Program-made: the position numbers and the translations under genes
Source: Hexactinellida sp. DTS-2022
Lineage: Eukaryota; Porifera; Hexactinellida
Direction of reading: 5' to 3'
Assembly: GCA_028753945.1 (NCBI GenBank)
Contig: JAPNXP010000001.1
Span: 9,166,501-9,230,500, forward strand
DNA: 64,000 bases
The notes under the pieces: model-generated
Seen by the model: the letters and a program-made list of their open reading frames with translations, nothing else
The model's database searches: none
What the model was told of the DNA's origin: nothing
In this document: positions 22,676-34,900 of the stretch, in pieces
Position numbering within the stretch: the first letter of the stretch is position 1
How the letters are laid out: each line of letters opens with the position of its first letter

Positions 22676-22940
22676 GAATTAGTTTTTGTAGTTTATGTTA
22701 ACACAAATTACATCTACTAAAAGTAATCAAGAAGCCATGCTATAATTATAAAATTTAAAGTGAAGTTGAATACAACATCTACCGCGGTAGATGTTAACAA
22801 GTTCCAAGTGTCAACATCTACCGTAACATAACCAAGTACACATAAACGAATTCATGTCAATTAGCTCAAATTTCAATACAAAACTAATAATGAAAAATGC
22901 AAAGTGACATCATGAATGAGACAATACACTATTTACTCAC

Positions 22941-23131
22941 CTTTGAAAATATGGTACCTTTAAGGTGTCCAATTGCTTCCAGTCCGGGATGATCATCAGG
23001 TATAGCAAAAAACAAAGAGAAGCAGGTTGAATATGTCCAACGCCCATCACTGATCGCAACCATCTCCATTTTTTTGTGAAATGGTAAGGAGTAAATCCAG
23101 CCAAATATAGAACAAATCTTAAACTCACATT
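22941..23131 (-). CDS. candidate exon, unknown protein
   Basis: On the minus strand an acceptor-like TTTATTTGTAG precedes an open frame of about 63 codons, including EMVAISDGRWTYSTCFSLFF and FAIPDDHPGLEAIGHLKG. It ends exactly at a strong donor, TTTTCAAAG/GTGAGT. Codon composition is more balanced than the surroundings. I cannot identify the protein. The next exon would lie to the left, inside or beyond the 2.3-kb transposon, and was not found. It may be a host exon or transposon cargo. Confidence 0.35.
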
Positions 23132-23740
23132 CTACAAATAAATTCTTCGTGTGCGTATGCTTCTTCGGGTGAGGATTGCTTGTGTATTATATTATTCGAG
23201 TGAGTCGTGCCTATTTTGACTGTGGAGTTACCAGCAGAAACAGAAACCGTGGAAGATAAAGCACTCTTCCGGGATTCCAAATCATCAGTCTGATTCTTGA
23301 TCGTAGCTTCATGCTGGCTGATCATGTCCTCCTGCACTGTGAGCTTAGCATCCTGTACTAGAGGTTGTTTAGAGGTAAAGCGATCAAATTTTCTATGAAT
23401 GAAAGCCATGATCCTCTCTTCACAGACAGTTTTCCTTTCATCTGAATGGATAATGATTTTTCAAATATTTTGTTCCAAGTTCCTCTGAGAAGAGCTGTGG
23501 GAGAACGATCTATTAACCAGAGTAAACGTGGCGCTGGGATTGCTTGGAATGTGTGTTTGAGAATGTGGAGTAGCAAAGTTCTACGAATTCGACAGATACA
23601 GACTCAATTCGGTAAGTCAAAGTAGTACAGGGTGAATCCTTCTTATTAGGGGCAAATAAATCATGGGTTCGAGCACAGAAGGAGCATAAAGATGCCATAA
23701 TATGTTTAGTCAGGAGGGTTAGAGATCGCAATCAAAAGGC
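23125..23740 (-). CDS. candidate exon cluster, unknown protein
   Basis: Three minus-strand frames of 72-94 codons overlap here in a less AT-rich stretch. The 23125-23409 frame is hydrophilic (LTVQEDMISQHEATIKNQTD, DDLESRKSALSSTVS). The most upstream frame contains MASLCSFCARTHDLFAPNKK with a CxxC. The frames do not join without splicing or frameshifts, and the boundaries are unresolved. Together with 22941-23131 this could be one intron-containing or decayed gene. Confidence 0.3.
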
Positions 23741-24192
23741 AAAGTGCCGATCAATCTAGAAAGCTATGCGAGGCAAACTATAGCAGATTGGGTTATAACA
23801 GATAAGTTACCAGAATGAATAGTGTGTGACAATGAATTAATTAGATAACAAACAAATATCAGTAAGTGGGTCCAGTTTTCAATACGATCTGGAGCAAGTA
23901 TAAATTTACCCCAAAAAGGAAACACTCACATACACACAATAATTAATTAATTAACTGCGGTTGGCCTGGGGTCAAAGAATAAATATAAAAACGCCAATTT
24001 AATTTTCACTTTCAAATGACATTGAATTAACTTTTAGTTTCATTTCCACATTCCTCGCCAACTCGATCAACTTGAATAAATTACTACCTTGGAACTTTAA
24101 CTGCTGTCTGAATCAGCATGATAAACAAAATGGTTCGGTAATGTTAACCAACTGTCAAACTCATATAAAGGGGGAATTTTATAAAATTCTTA
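23741..24192. other. AT-rich spacer, no gene seen
   Basis: No supported feature. Confidence 0.4.
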
Positions 24193-24244
24193 GGGCAATA
24201 AAATAAATACCTTCAAGAGGGCAATAAAATAAATACCTTCAAGA
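24193..24244 (+). repeat. 26-bp tandem duplication
   Basis: GGGCAATAAAATAAATACCT plus CTTCAAGA occurs twice head to tail, with a partial third copy. Confidence 0.9.
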
Positions 24245-24692
24245 GGGCAAAATAATAATAGTTGAGGCTATAAATAGCTCGTCAAAAGAATTTTATTTTC
24301 TGCTTCAAATGGTTCATTTCTTAGAGATATCATAGTGAATTAATCGCATATGCAATATGAATGAATTCATATGCATAACGCGTTTGCCAACAAATGAACA
24401 TTGAAAGTTAATTCTAGACTGTTTTTGTGGTTAAATTTAGAAAAAATCTTTTAACTACAAATGTAACTTTCGGAATACAATCGATACTCAAATTAACGTA
24501 CTGTAATCAACTTATGCAATGTTCTAGAATGTTTGTAGAGCAGTTTTACTATGTTCTAGAATCTTCTATTTTAAATAAATAATAATTTCCTTTTTTGAAA
24601 TGGAAAATTCTGGAAACTAGCTGCATTTAGGAGAATAAATTCTAGATTATTTTTGAGGATAATATGATTAATTATTCAGGAGAATAATTATC

Positions 24693-24815
24693 AACCTCCG
24701 GTTGAAATTACACTTACTATATTTCTCATTAAAATTGCAGCCATGGGAACTTAAACCTCCGGTTGAAATTACACTTACTATATTTCTCATTAAAATTGGC
24801 AGCCATGGGAACTTA
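24693..24815 (+). repeat. 61-bp tandem duplication
   Basis: AACCTCCGGTTGAAATTACA...CAGCCATGGGAACTTA occurs twice, nearly exact. Confidence 0.9.
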
Positions 24816-25971
24816 AATTGTTGCAATTTATCGTGTCAGTAAAATTGATTATCTGAATAATTATATTGACAGCGTATAATATATAGTAAACAAACACATT
24901 GACAACCACATATAATACTTTGACAATTGAGGCGCGTAACGGCGAAGGACTCGTTTTATATAATTGTTTAACTAATCGTATTAAAGTAGTAGTTGTATTT
25001 ATATTAAAGCCCTCATACACGGTTCTATTTTATTGCATGCAACAAGGTAGCATAAATGGGGCACCAATATTGTATGCAATGTGTTGCGTTTTCGTATAAC
25101 ATGTTGCATTAAAATAGAACACTGCTCTACTTCCATGCAACAAGTTTGTGTAACAAAGTTGCATAAAACATCCCAAAAACAAAATTGCAACCAACAGTGC
25201 AAATTGTTAAAATAAAAAATTACATACACGAAATAAATAAAAAATAGTAAATAAATAACGTACTTCAACTATGTATTGTGAAAGTATAAATTAAATTCAA
25301 CATATTGCATATTGGAAGTCAAGGTATACTACGTGGGTGCAATTTAGAATCAATGCTGACAGGTTAACCAGTTGAAACAACGGGAATATTCAAGTATTTA
25401 CATAGATTAATTGAATTCCAAGATCATTGATGTAGTATCAAGAAATTACGTATGTATAGTGAAACTATGTATAAATTCAATTCATCAATTTGGTAGTCAG
25501 GTAGGTGCAGTAAACAAACATTGCAGAAGCCAGTTTAATTAATGAAATGAGGTGAACGTTCTATGTGTTTGAATTCTATGAGAATTCAAAGTCCAATAAA
25601 TAAATAAATAACGCAAGTGAAACTATAAATTCAATTCTCCATATCGGTAGTCAAGGTAGACATGCAATATTATTGACAAAACAATCTAGTAATACGTACT
25701 TAATTAAATAATTTAAAAGTGTCGATCGATCCAAATTTGAAAAGGTATTAATTAATACTGGACAAAAACGTACAAAACAATTGTGTTCGGAATTGAAAGA
25801 TATATAGTGTAAATAGATTCGAATTAAAAAATAACTCGAGTCAACTCAAATATAAACTATAAGTAGTATGTACGATCACTAAAAATCACTAAAACATATT
25901 CTTTGAATAATAGAGTTTATGAATCCGATCGTCCTAGTCCATAAAATAAAAACCCTAATGAAATCTAGTTC
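24816..25971. other. AT-rich spacer, no gene seen
   Basis: TTGCATGCAACAAG and ATGTTGCAT-type phrases near 25040-25145 form short inverse pairs. No gene is visible. Confidence 0.35.
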
Positions 25972-26191
25972 CAGTAGAACCTGCGTAATCCGACGCTCTA
26001 AAACCGGAATCCGACACAATTTTCCTGACCAATCGGTTATTTTGCCCCCCTAAATGCATAGAAAAAGAGGCAAAAAAACCCGTATTTGACATTAGACAGT
26101 GCTGAGGTTATGAGGAAACAAGGAAAAGCAAGGAGGCAAAATAACCCGTGGAGGCATAAAACGCGGCGGCAAAAAAACCCGATTTCGACTG
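25972..26191. mobile_element. chimeric TIR-like element
   Basis: The left end CAGTAGAACCTGCGTAATCC is of pogo type. The right end, GGCAAAAAAACCCGATTTCGACTG-type, is that of the family at 1699. The two do not pair, so this is probably two partial or recombined elements. Confidence 0.4.
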
Positions 26192-26823
26192 TAGTACTAT
26201 AAAATGTATGTATAAATATAAAATTTAGTATCACATAAATTAATTAAACAATAACTCACTTTAATAAAGTCGAAGTATTTATACGAACGAAACCATTAAT
26301 AAATTAATCAAACTTGTAACATAAAAATCAACAAATACAATAGTGTATTTGTATATAGATATAAGGGAGTAGACTATTGCGCCTATTACATAAGAACTAG
26401 ACCACCCATACACATCAACGCAACTTGTCATTAGAATTTGGAACACATCACTAAATTCTGATAATTGCTTACAAGGCAAGGTGATGAATTTATTTCGCTA
26501 CATTAGTATGTGGTTAATTAAATAACAATTTCATGCCTGCTGAAAGATATGGTAATGATACTTTATTACTCATTCTTGAAGCTTGTTATTCTTTGCCCTA
26601 AATGAGTGAAACAAAGTAGATTAAGAAATTAATTCCCTTGATACAAATTTATCGACTGAATGTTAATTCACTGAATTAGCCAACTAATATACAACCCCCC
26701 ATTTAAATTGGTATATTCGAGTATATTCTGATCATAGTACTTGTTCATAATTTCAAAATTAATATTAAGCAGGCGAAAACTATCCCAATAAGCGGACCTA
26801 ACTCACTGTAAGTACTATTTGTT
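26192..26823. other. AT-rich spacer, no gene seen
   Basis: No supported feature. Confidence 0.35.
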
Positions 26824-26932
26824 ACTGTGCCGACTATACTATAGTATAGTGGCCCAGTATTGAAATCACTGCCTTTATTTTTATTATTTTTATTTTTACT
26901 GTGCCGACTATACTATAGTATAGTGGCCCAGT
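26824..26932 (-). repeat. palB palindromes, two copies (reverse)
   Basis: ACTGTGCCGACTATAC...GGCCCAGT at 26824-26858 and 26898-26932, both with intact cores. Confidence 0.9.
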
Positions 26933-26959
26933 TCTAATCTTACTGCCTTGGTTATTAAT

Positions 26960-27052
26960 ATTATTGGTCCGTATCGTCTCCACAGAACAGAGTTATAATT
27001 ACTAAGAACTAAAATTTTCATGACAGGTGTTTCATGGGTTACAAATGTGCCG
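26960..27052 (-). repeat. modM module, reverse copy, truncated
   Basis: Minus-strand modM (GGTGTTTCATGGGTTACA on the plus strand) ends abruptly where the next repeat begins at about 27053. With palB on its 3' side the standard modM-palB order is kept. Confidence 0.65.
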
Positions 27053-27057
27053 GATAC

Positions 27058-27147
27058 CGACAATTCGTACCACGACAATTCGTACCAGACAATTCGTACC
27101 AGCGACAATTCGTACCACGACAATTGGTACCACGACAATTCGTATCT
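27058..27147 (+). repeat. short tandem repeat CGACAATTCGTACCA
   Basis: Six copies with 14-17-base spacing. Confidence 0.9.
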
Positions 27148-27921
27148 AATTTGATTGGTCTAATTATTTATAAAAGTTTGGTATTAATTATTGTATTTTT
27201 ATTTGAGTATTAAATTAAGGAATAAATTGCTGTATCTAAGATTAGAATTAGAATATCTTGTGATCAACTAAATCGTATTTGATGATAAATAAACTAAACA
27301 ATAGCTGCTATTAATCTGAGTAACTTTGATTGTTCTCAGTAACTTCGTCATTAAGGGCAAGCGTAAGTGAATTTTCAACATTCGAAATTGAGAAAGTTGA
27401 AATAGCCATTAATTTGCTCTATAACTATCTAGTAAATATCCATAATATTAGAAGTTGCGAATGCATATATCCTCGGTTATAGCTTAATCAAATTTCTATA
27501 CTATACTGATCCATACTAGCCAGGAAAAGTGAATTCACTATCTAAAATTATTTTTTCGAATAGTAACCTCAATTATAAAATATTCTTTACTCTATTTAGC
27601 TGTGTTTGTGTCGTAGGGAATTTTGATTTTAGGATTAAAATTTTCTAAAAATCATTTTTGGAAATTATATTCAAAAATATTCATATTTTCCCATCTAAAA
27701 AGTTAATATTTTTAATATTTTTCCAGGCATTATATCTGGAACTATATAGAGGCTATTAGGTCAAGAGTGTTTCTACCATAAGCGATGGCTTCTGACTTCT
27801 TTAGGTTAAGGTGCAGCCCGCATTCATTTGCTGCCACTTGATGGTTTAGTTCAATTCAGTGTAAAAATTTCGGATGAGTTATGAAATTGATTCAGACTTT
27901 AATTTATTAATTCACTACCAA
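27148..27921. other. AT-rich spacer, no gene seen
   Basis: No supported feature. Confidence 0.35.
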
Positions 27922-28532
27922 TACCGTATTTACTCGAATAGTAACCTAGCGATTATTGTTTTGTTCGCCATTTGGGACCAAATTCTTTAGCAATTTTAGA
28001 GAATTCGAGAATAATTTTTCGAGAATACAGTCAACTCCCGTTATAACCAAGTCGGATATAACGAAGTACCTGCTTATAACGAAGTCATTCAGTGGTCCGA
28101 AAATCCTTCTATTTTATTACATTATTAAAACTTCGGTTACAACGAAATGGATATAACCAAACTCCACTTATAACGAAGTCATTTAAATCCCATGTAGCTT
28201 CTAATCTATTGATTTACTCCGGTTATAACGAACCTCCGCGGTTATGACGAATTTGTTTATAATGAACTCCGGTTACAACGAAATTCAATTTGTAATGAAC
28301 TCTTTTAAGATCGAACTCCGCTTATAACGAACTCCGGTTATAACAAACTCCGGTTATAACGAAATGAAACTACGGTGCCGAGCACTTCGTTATAACGGGA
28401 AATGACTTTATATTATATTAAAATGTTTACTCTGGGCAGCGCGGCGGTAATGATAAATAATAATTTTTTTTCTAATTTTGGGGGGGAGGGGCGATTATTC
28501 GAATAGGGGCTACTATTCGAATAATTACGGTA
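27922..28532. mobile_element. TIR element TACCGTATTTACTCGAATAG
   Basis: The left end TACCGTATTTACTCGAATAG is the inverse of the right end CTATTCGAATAATTACGGTA, with few mismatches. It contains the nested pogo-like element at 28028. Confidence 0.7.
28028..28408. mobile_element. pogo-like MITE rich in TTATAACGAA
   Basis: CAGTCAACTCCCGTTATAAC and GTTATAACGGGAAATGACTT are imperfect inverse ends flanked by TA. At least eight internal GGTTATAACGAA-like motifs form an array of possible transposase-binding half sites. Confidence 0.7.
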
Positions 28533-28867
28533 TATATATTTTTTCTGTTTAATTCAATAACATGAGCTACAAAATTTATGGTAAATATGGAATTGGAATT
28601 CCTCTTATTTCGTCCCTAACAATAGGCACCTCCTTCTCTAAATGTTCATTGTATAAAAATATATAAAATTTACACTAAATTTCGAAATTAATATGTAATT
28701 AATAAATTAATAAATTGACCATGTATTATTTCATTCCAGTCTAAGTATACCCCGATCGAATCCTTTAAGGAGAGTTGCATGAGATTAAACGTGTAGTGAA
28801 CGTTCCATGAAACGAAGTGTCTGTACTCTGTAGCGAACTGTTAGTATCCACTATTCAACGAATAGGG

Positions 28868-28971
28868 CAGTGGTTTCCAACCTGGGGTCCACAAGATGTA
28901 TTACGGTCTATGGGAGGGGCTCTATATAAAACTATAGGAGGTCCACGATTGAAAAAGGTTGGGAATCGTTG
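28868..28971. mobile_element. 104-bp hAT MITE with 8-bp TSD
   Basis: CAGTGGTTTCCAACCTGGGG at the left, AAAAGGTTGGGAATCGTTG at the right. GAATAGGG is duplicated exactly at 28860-28867 and 28972-28979. Confidence 0.88.
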
Positions 28972-28986
28972 GAATAGGGAGTGTAC

Positions 28987-29285
28987 CAGTGCTCGACAAA
29001 TCTGGTGGTTTGGTGGCGCTAGCCACCAAAAATCTTATTTAAGCCACCAAATTTTGCCTTAGATGGCTTAACTAATTTACCATATATTGTGGATTATTGA
29101 CTTTATATACATTATATGTTTCATTGAATCATTTGTTATTAACATTAGTGTTGTTTTACGGCATCAGAACTTTGTTAAGTCATCAGTAGTTTGTTAAACC
29201 GGCCGTTGTTTATTCTTTATCCACCAGAAAAAGTGAGGTGGTGGCTTAATTAACCACCATTAAAATTTAATTTTGTCGAGCACTG
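28987..29285. mobile_element. 299-bp hAT MITE with 8-bp TSD
   Basis: CAGTGCTCGACAAAT and ATTTTGTCGAGCACTG are inverse ends. GAGTGTAC is duplicated exactly at 28979-28986 and 29286-29293. The left TSD shares one base with the right TSD of the preceding element. Confidence 0.9.
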
Positions 29286-29435
29286 GAGTGTACACTGCTG
29301 TTTAATGAATCCTAATAAATTTTTACATTGATAACACAAACAAAATTTTCAGAGAAAATATAATATTAATATTTATTCTAAAGGGAAATGGATTAGATAA
29401 ATGGACAAAAATCAAGGATAAATAGACATATTCTT

Positions 29436-29473
<38 letters not shown>
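29436..29473 (+). repeat. (CA)n microsatellite
   Basis: About 18 CA units, just upstream of the satellite. Confidence 0.95.
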
Positions 29474-29499
29474 CAATTCCGCTTTTAATATATAGATGT

Positions 29500-31522
29500 A
29501 TTTAGCATTTATTCGCGATTATTAATTTTAAACCCCTTTAAATACTTCTTATCATCAAAAGAAACAACTGGAAACGTCTCCAAACCATTAATTATCAATT
29601 TGGGTGTTTTTGACAGTAATTGCACACAAAAATTGGTTTTTCTCGATATTAGGCTCCTAATGAATGTAAATTGAGTGAGTGGAGTTTCAGTGGCACTAGT
29701 AGGCCACTTTTGACGATAAATACTTCCTATCATCAAAAGAAACAACTGGAAACGTCCTTAAACAACTAATTTATGGATTTGAGAGTTTTTTAGCAGTCAA
29801 TGCTTTACAAAATGGTTTTTCTTCGTTTTATTCACTTAAATGAAGGTTAATTGAGTTAGTGGAGTATCAGTTGAACTGTTATGCCACCTTTGACGATAAA
29901 TACTTCCTATCATCAAAATAAACAACTGGAAACGTCCTTAAACCATTAATTATCAATTTGGGTGTTTTTGACAGTAATTGCACACAAAAATTGGTTTTTC
30001 TCGATGTTAGGCACTTAAATGAATGTAAATAGAGTGAATTGAGTTTCAGTGGCACTAGTAGGACACTTTTGACGATAGATACTCAGATCATCAAAAGAAA
30101 CAACTAGAAACGTCCTTAAACCATTAATTTATCAATTTTCGAGTTTTTGACAGTAATTGCACACAAAAATTGGTTTTTCTCGATATTAGGCTCCTAATTA
30201 ATGTAAATTGAGTGAGCGGAGTTTCAGTGGCACTAGTAGGCCACTTTTGACGATAAATACTTCATATCATCAAAAGAAACAACTGGAAACGTCCTTTAAC
30301 CATTAATTTATCAATGCGTAGATTTGAAAGTCATTGCACTCAAAAGATGGTTCACTCGATTTTAGGCACTTAAATTAATGAAAATGGTGGAATTGGATTT
30401 TAAGGGTACTGTTAGGACACCTTTGATGATAAATACTTCTTATCATCATAAAAACAACTGGAAACTTCCTTAAACAAATAATTTAACAATTTTGGAGTTT
30501 TAGCTGTTATTGCTTCCAAAAATGGTTTTTGTCGATATTAGTCTCTTAAATGAATTTTAATTGAGTTAATGGAGTTTCAGTGGCACTGTTAGGACACCTT
30601 TGACGATATATACTTCTTATCATCATAAGAAACAACTGGAAACTTCCTTAAACCATTAATTTATCAATTTGGGAGTTTTTGGCAGCCATTGCAGACAAAA
30701 ATTGGTTTTTCTCGATAATAGGCTCTTAAATGAATGTAAATTGAGTGAGAGGAGTTTCAGTGGCACTAGTAGGCCACCTTTGACAATAAACACTTCCTAT
30801 CATCTAAAGAAACAACTGGAAACGTCCTTAAACCATTAATTTATCCATGGGGAGATTTGACAGTCATTGCACTCAAAAAATGGTTTTTGTAGATATTAGT
30901 GTCTTAAATTAATGTTAATTGAGTTAATGGAGTTTCAGTGGCACTGTTGGGACACCTTTAACGTTAAATACTTCTGATCATCAAAAGAAACAACTGGAAA
31001 CGGCCTTAAACCACTAATGTACCAATTTGGGAGTTTTTTAGCAGTCATTGCTTCACAAAATGGTTTTTCTCGGTTTTATTCTCTTAAATGAATGTAAATT
31101 GAGTTAGTGGAGTATCAGTGGCACTGTTAGGACACTTTTGACGATAAATACTTCTAATAATCAAAGTAAACAACTGGAAACGTCTCCAAACCATTAATTT
31201 ATCAATTTTCGAGTTTTTGACAGTAATTGCACACAAAAATTGGTTTTTCTCGATATTAGGCTCCTAATTAATGTAAATTGAGTGAGCGGAGTTTCAGTGG
31301 CACTAGTAGGCCACTTTTGACGATAAATACTTCCTATCATCAAAAGAAACAACTGGAAACGTCATTAAACCATTAATTTATCCATGGGGAGATTTGACAG
31401 TCATTGCACTCAAAAAATGGTTTTTGTCGATATCAGTCTCTTAAATGAATGTTAATTGAGTTAATAGACTTTCAGTGGCACTGTTGGGACACCTTTATCG
31501 TTAATACTTCTTTTCATCAAAA
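29500..31522 (+). repeat. ~180-bp satellite, about eleven copies
   Basis: The block TATCATCAAAAGAAACAACT recurs at about 29550, 29727, 29908, 30088, 30265, 30445, 30627, 30808, 30985, 31165, 31343 and 31515, giving 178-182-base spacing. The rest of the unit (GGTTTTTCTCGATATTAGGC, GAGTTTCAGTGGCACT) keeps order. The last copy is cut at the first bases of hpA. Occasional frames such as 29509-29745 are not genes. Confidence 0.9.
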
Positions 31523-31648
31523 GAAAAAATATTGCAGCCTGTGCCGACGCATGTTCCTTTGGTGGCACTATATTTTGGTGGTGGCTTATTGATAGTGCCT
31601 CCAATGGAAGGTGCTGTCGGCACAGCTGCAATTTTGAATTTTTTTTTT
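31523..31648 (+). repeat. hpA hairpin, left flank of Helentron
   Basis: Standard orientation, but outer TCCAAAA is shortened to TATTGCAG. The left arm keeps GCAGCCTG while the right reads CACAGCTGC. Its outer side joins satellite DNA rather than modM. Confidence 0.85.
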
Positions 31649-31980
31649 CGCCATGTCATATCACTATGAAGGTGTTAAATTATTTCAAAAATGTGTTACA
31701 GAAAGCATCGACCCTTAGAGTGGTGGAAGTTTCCATTTAGTTCACTTCATTTTAGAGATATTCAAGTTTGAGTAGAATATACTAGCCGATGACTCAGCAT
31801 TTTTTATGTGAGTGTTGGGTCATCACCCAACATCAACTAACCCATTTTATATATCGAATTTACAAAATTGTAAAAACACATTTTTTTGACGATGTCATCA
31901 TCACCTCAATGTGTCAAGACCCATTTGTAGAGGTGTTACGTGGCATAAGGATCAATTGATTAATTGGAAGTTTGTTTCTA
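31649..31980 (+). repeat. R1 and R2 segments, left flank of Helentron
   Basis: R1 runs from CGCCATGTCATATCACTATG through the perfect hairpin TGTTGGGT-CATC-ACCCAACA. R2 begins GATGTCATCATCACCTCAAT. Repeat homology ends at GTTTGTTTCTA, where the Helentron frame takes over. Confidence 0.8.
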
Positions 31981-34900
31981 GGTTATTTCTCCCAAATATC
32001 TCAAGGTCCAACCTTTGTTTGTTCTTGTTGTGGATGTCTCCATTTCAGGAAAACAGTTGTTATTCTTAAGAGAGAGAAACTTGTTTCAACGAATCTTTCC
32101 AACTCTGATTTCGTCAAACAGGTAATTATATTCTTATACTTTTATATTTAAATAATTTCTTTACTAAAATATTAGTTAATTTTAGAGATAATTAGTTAAT
32201 CAAAGACATACTCAAATATAATATGCGCGTTATCCTATTATTATCTGTTATACTCCTTTAGGTTTTTCTCTATGAGACACTTAACATTGAGTATGTGTGT
32301 AAGACCTGTCTGATTAACATCAAAGATGGCAGAGTCCCTAAGATAGCGTTGTGCCGTGGCTTAACTTTCCCCGAGATCCCTCCTGTGCTATCTGGTCTGA
32401 CTGTGATTGAACAGAGACTGGTATCTCCCAGACATGAGTTCATGAACATCAGATCTCTGGGCAGGGAGAGACAGCACGGGCTGCATGGCATGGTTGTTAA
32501 TGTTCCCATAGACGTAGATAAGACTGTTAATCAGTTACCTAGGACGTTCTTACAATCCCAAACTATTCAGTTACAATTGTTTCGAAAGTTATCGTTCCCG
32601 AAACCTTATTTATACGAAACGATAAGACCTAACGTAGTGTTAGAAGCCGCTCTCTATCTCTCTACCACTGAGCTCTTCAAGCTAGAGAAAGTAGTAGTTT
32701 CAGAGAATTGGGTTAACTCTGTTACACGTACTGGTTCTGGTAATATTAATTTTATTGTTAACCCGAATGACGAGCCTTGTGATATAGTTGTAGATGAAGA
32801 ACAAGAGGATTCTGAAACTATTCCTGGTATCGAGGAGCTCTTCGATAACCTTGAGGAGTTGTTGAAGGAGATTGATGATTGGGATGAGACAAAGGATGAT
32901 CTCCCCATTAACCCTGGTTCTCTAGACACACTGCTGCTGTCTAATGAGAACCTCTTAATGAAATTGGCTCCTGGAGAAGGGAGGAAGCCTCTGTACTTAA
33001 CCACGGATAAGTTTATAGAGGAACTAGCATACCCTTGTGTGTTTGCTGGTCAATGCAGAGACTTACCTGAGGACCTGTCGATCCTCAAGAAATCAAAGTC
33101 TGACATCTTGAGGTTAGTTACTATCTAATAATACTTATAATCTCAATCTCTACTATATACATAATTAATTTGTTATTCAACCATGGATATTCTTAAAGTA
33201 TAAATTATTATGTTAAATCCATGGTTAAAAACATATTTGTTATCTAAATTACAATTAACTAAGTTATAATTAATATAATTTTCAAATCTGCTAATTAGCC
33301 TATTTAATTTATACCCTAGATATGATAGGAGATGTAGCACTAACATCCCTCTGCTGTTTCTTAAGTACAAACTGGTGGAGACGGCTAGTCTTAACAGTGC
33401 TATCAGTATTTGTATGAGAAAAACAAAGTCTAATGACGGACAGGCTATAACTGTGTCTGATGTTCTCAATGACGAGAATCTGGAGAGAATGGTTGAGGAC
33501 GATGAGGCTTTTAAGTTCTTGAAGCAAGTCCGGTCTACCCCTGCATTCTGGCAGCAGAAACAGAGAGAACTGATGTCTATGATAAGACAGCTGGGATGTC
33601 CCACGTTCTTTCTAACTCTGTCTGCTGCTGAGACTAAATGGCTAGAGCTACTAAGGATACTGAAACAGATCCTCGATGACGTTAAGCTGTCTGTTGAAGA
33701 GGTTCTGGAATTCCAGTGGAGCGAGAGAGCAGATCTGATAAGGAGAGATCCTGTCACTTGTGCTAGGTACTTTGATCACCGCTCCAAGGAGCTATTTAAG
33801 GTGCTTCGATCAGAGGTTAGTCCCCTTGGTAAATTGACTGATTACTATTTGAGAATAGAATTTCAACAAAGAGGGTCCCCACATGTGCATTCGTTACTTT
33901 GGGTACAAGATGCACCTAAGTATGGCCACAATTCGTTACCTGAAGTAATAGAATTTATTGATCGTACTATCTCAGTTAAATTGCCAGATGAGACTAGTAT
34001 AATAACTAAGGATGATATTAAGTTACAGCGACATAAGCACACAAATACGTGTTATAAGAAAAAGTCGTTTCGGCGCTGTAGGTTTGGTATTCCGTACCCT
34101 CCAATGGTATCAACTAAAATTCTAGAACCATTGGAGTTTGCTGCCAGTACGGCTACCAAGGAGGAGATAGCTGCTAATGCAGCTCTTAAGGAGACTGCTA
34201 AGAAAATATATGCTCTCATTGACACCTATGATAAGAGCGATACTGACTTAAGTAGTATAACGATACAGGATTTCTTTAATGAACTCTATGTTACCGAAGA
34301 GCAATACATAACTGCATTGAGATCTTGTGTGAATAGACCTACTATATTTCTGAAACGAAATTTGAATGAGATACGAATCAATGCTCATAATAAGACTATA
34401 TTGCATCTCTGGAAAGCTAATATGGATCTCCAATACATATTGGATCCATATGCTTGTGCTGTTTATGTTATTTCGTATATCGGAAAGTCCCAACGTGGGA
34501 TGTCTAAGTTGTTGAGAGATGCCTTAATGCATCTGAAAGCAGGCAATGCCACTATCAAAGAGAGACTGAGGGGAATTGCTTACAAATTTCAGAGCTGTAG
34601 CGAGGTATCAGCTCAGGAGGTTTCTTACCATCTCCTCAGTCTCCCTCTCTCTAAGTGCAGTAGAGCAAATGTGTATATTAACACCAATCCTGCTAATAAA
34701 CGGGTTAGGATACTCAAGTCTAAACCCGTTCTAATGGGTATGGAACAGGATTCTGTAGATATACTTCTGTCAGGTCTAATTGAGCACTACATGCAACGAC
34801 CTGATGAGTTAGAGGAAACATGCCTAGCTGAGTTTGCCGCATGGTATGAATTCCAATCTAGTAAGCGAATATGTAAAATTAATCCCGACTTTGATGAGGA

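Larger units (their letters stand above)
20534..22824 (+). mobile_element. 2.3-kb TIR transposon, decayed, superfamily unknown
   Basis: About 100-bp inverted repeats lie at 20534-20634 and 22724-22824, starting ACGGTAGATGTTGACACTTG. Each contains the palindrome ACATCTACCGCGGTAGATGT. The interior has plus-strand coding-like fragments (20748-21060, 22181-22545) and nested insertions at 21414, 21498 and 21974. A TAAC beside both ends may be a 4-bp TSD, but the left edge is uncertain. The termini do not match a superfamily I can name. Confidence 0.75.

Noticed and set aside
32295-33128. Treating the upstream 277-codon frame as a separate gene
   Set aside because: Its 3' end fits a GT-AG intron that joins the large frame in phase, and the N-terminal block belongs to the same Helitron protein family.
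33375-33377. GTG as the start of the large Helentron frame
   Set aside because: The open frame continues upstream to a splice acceptor at 33319; this GTG is internal.
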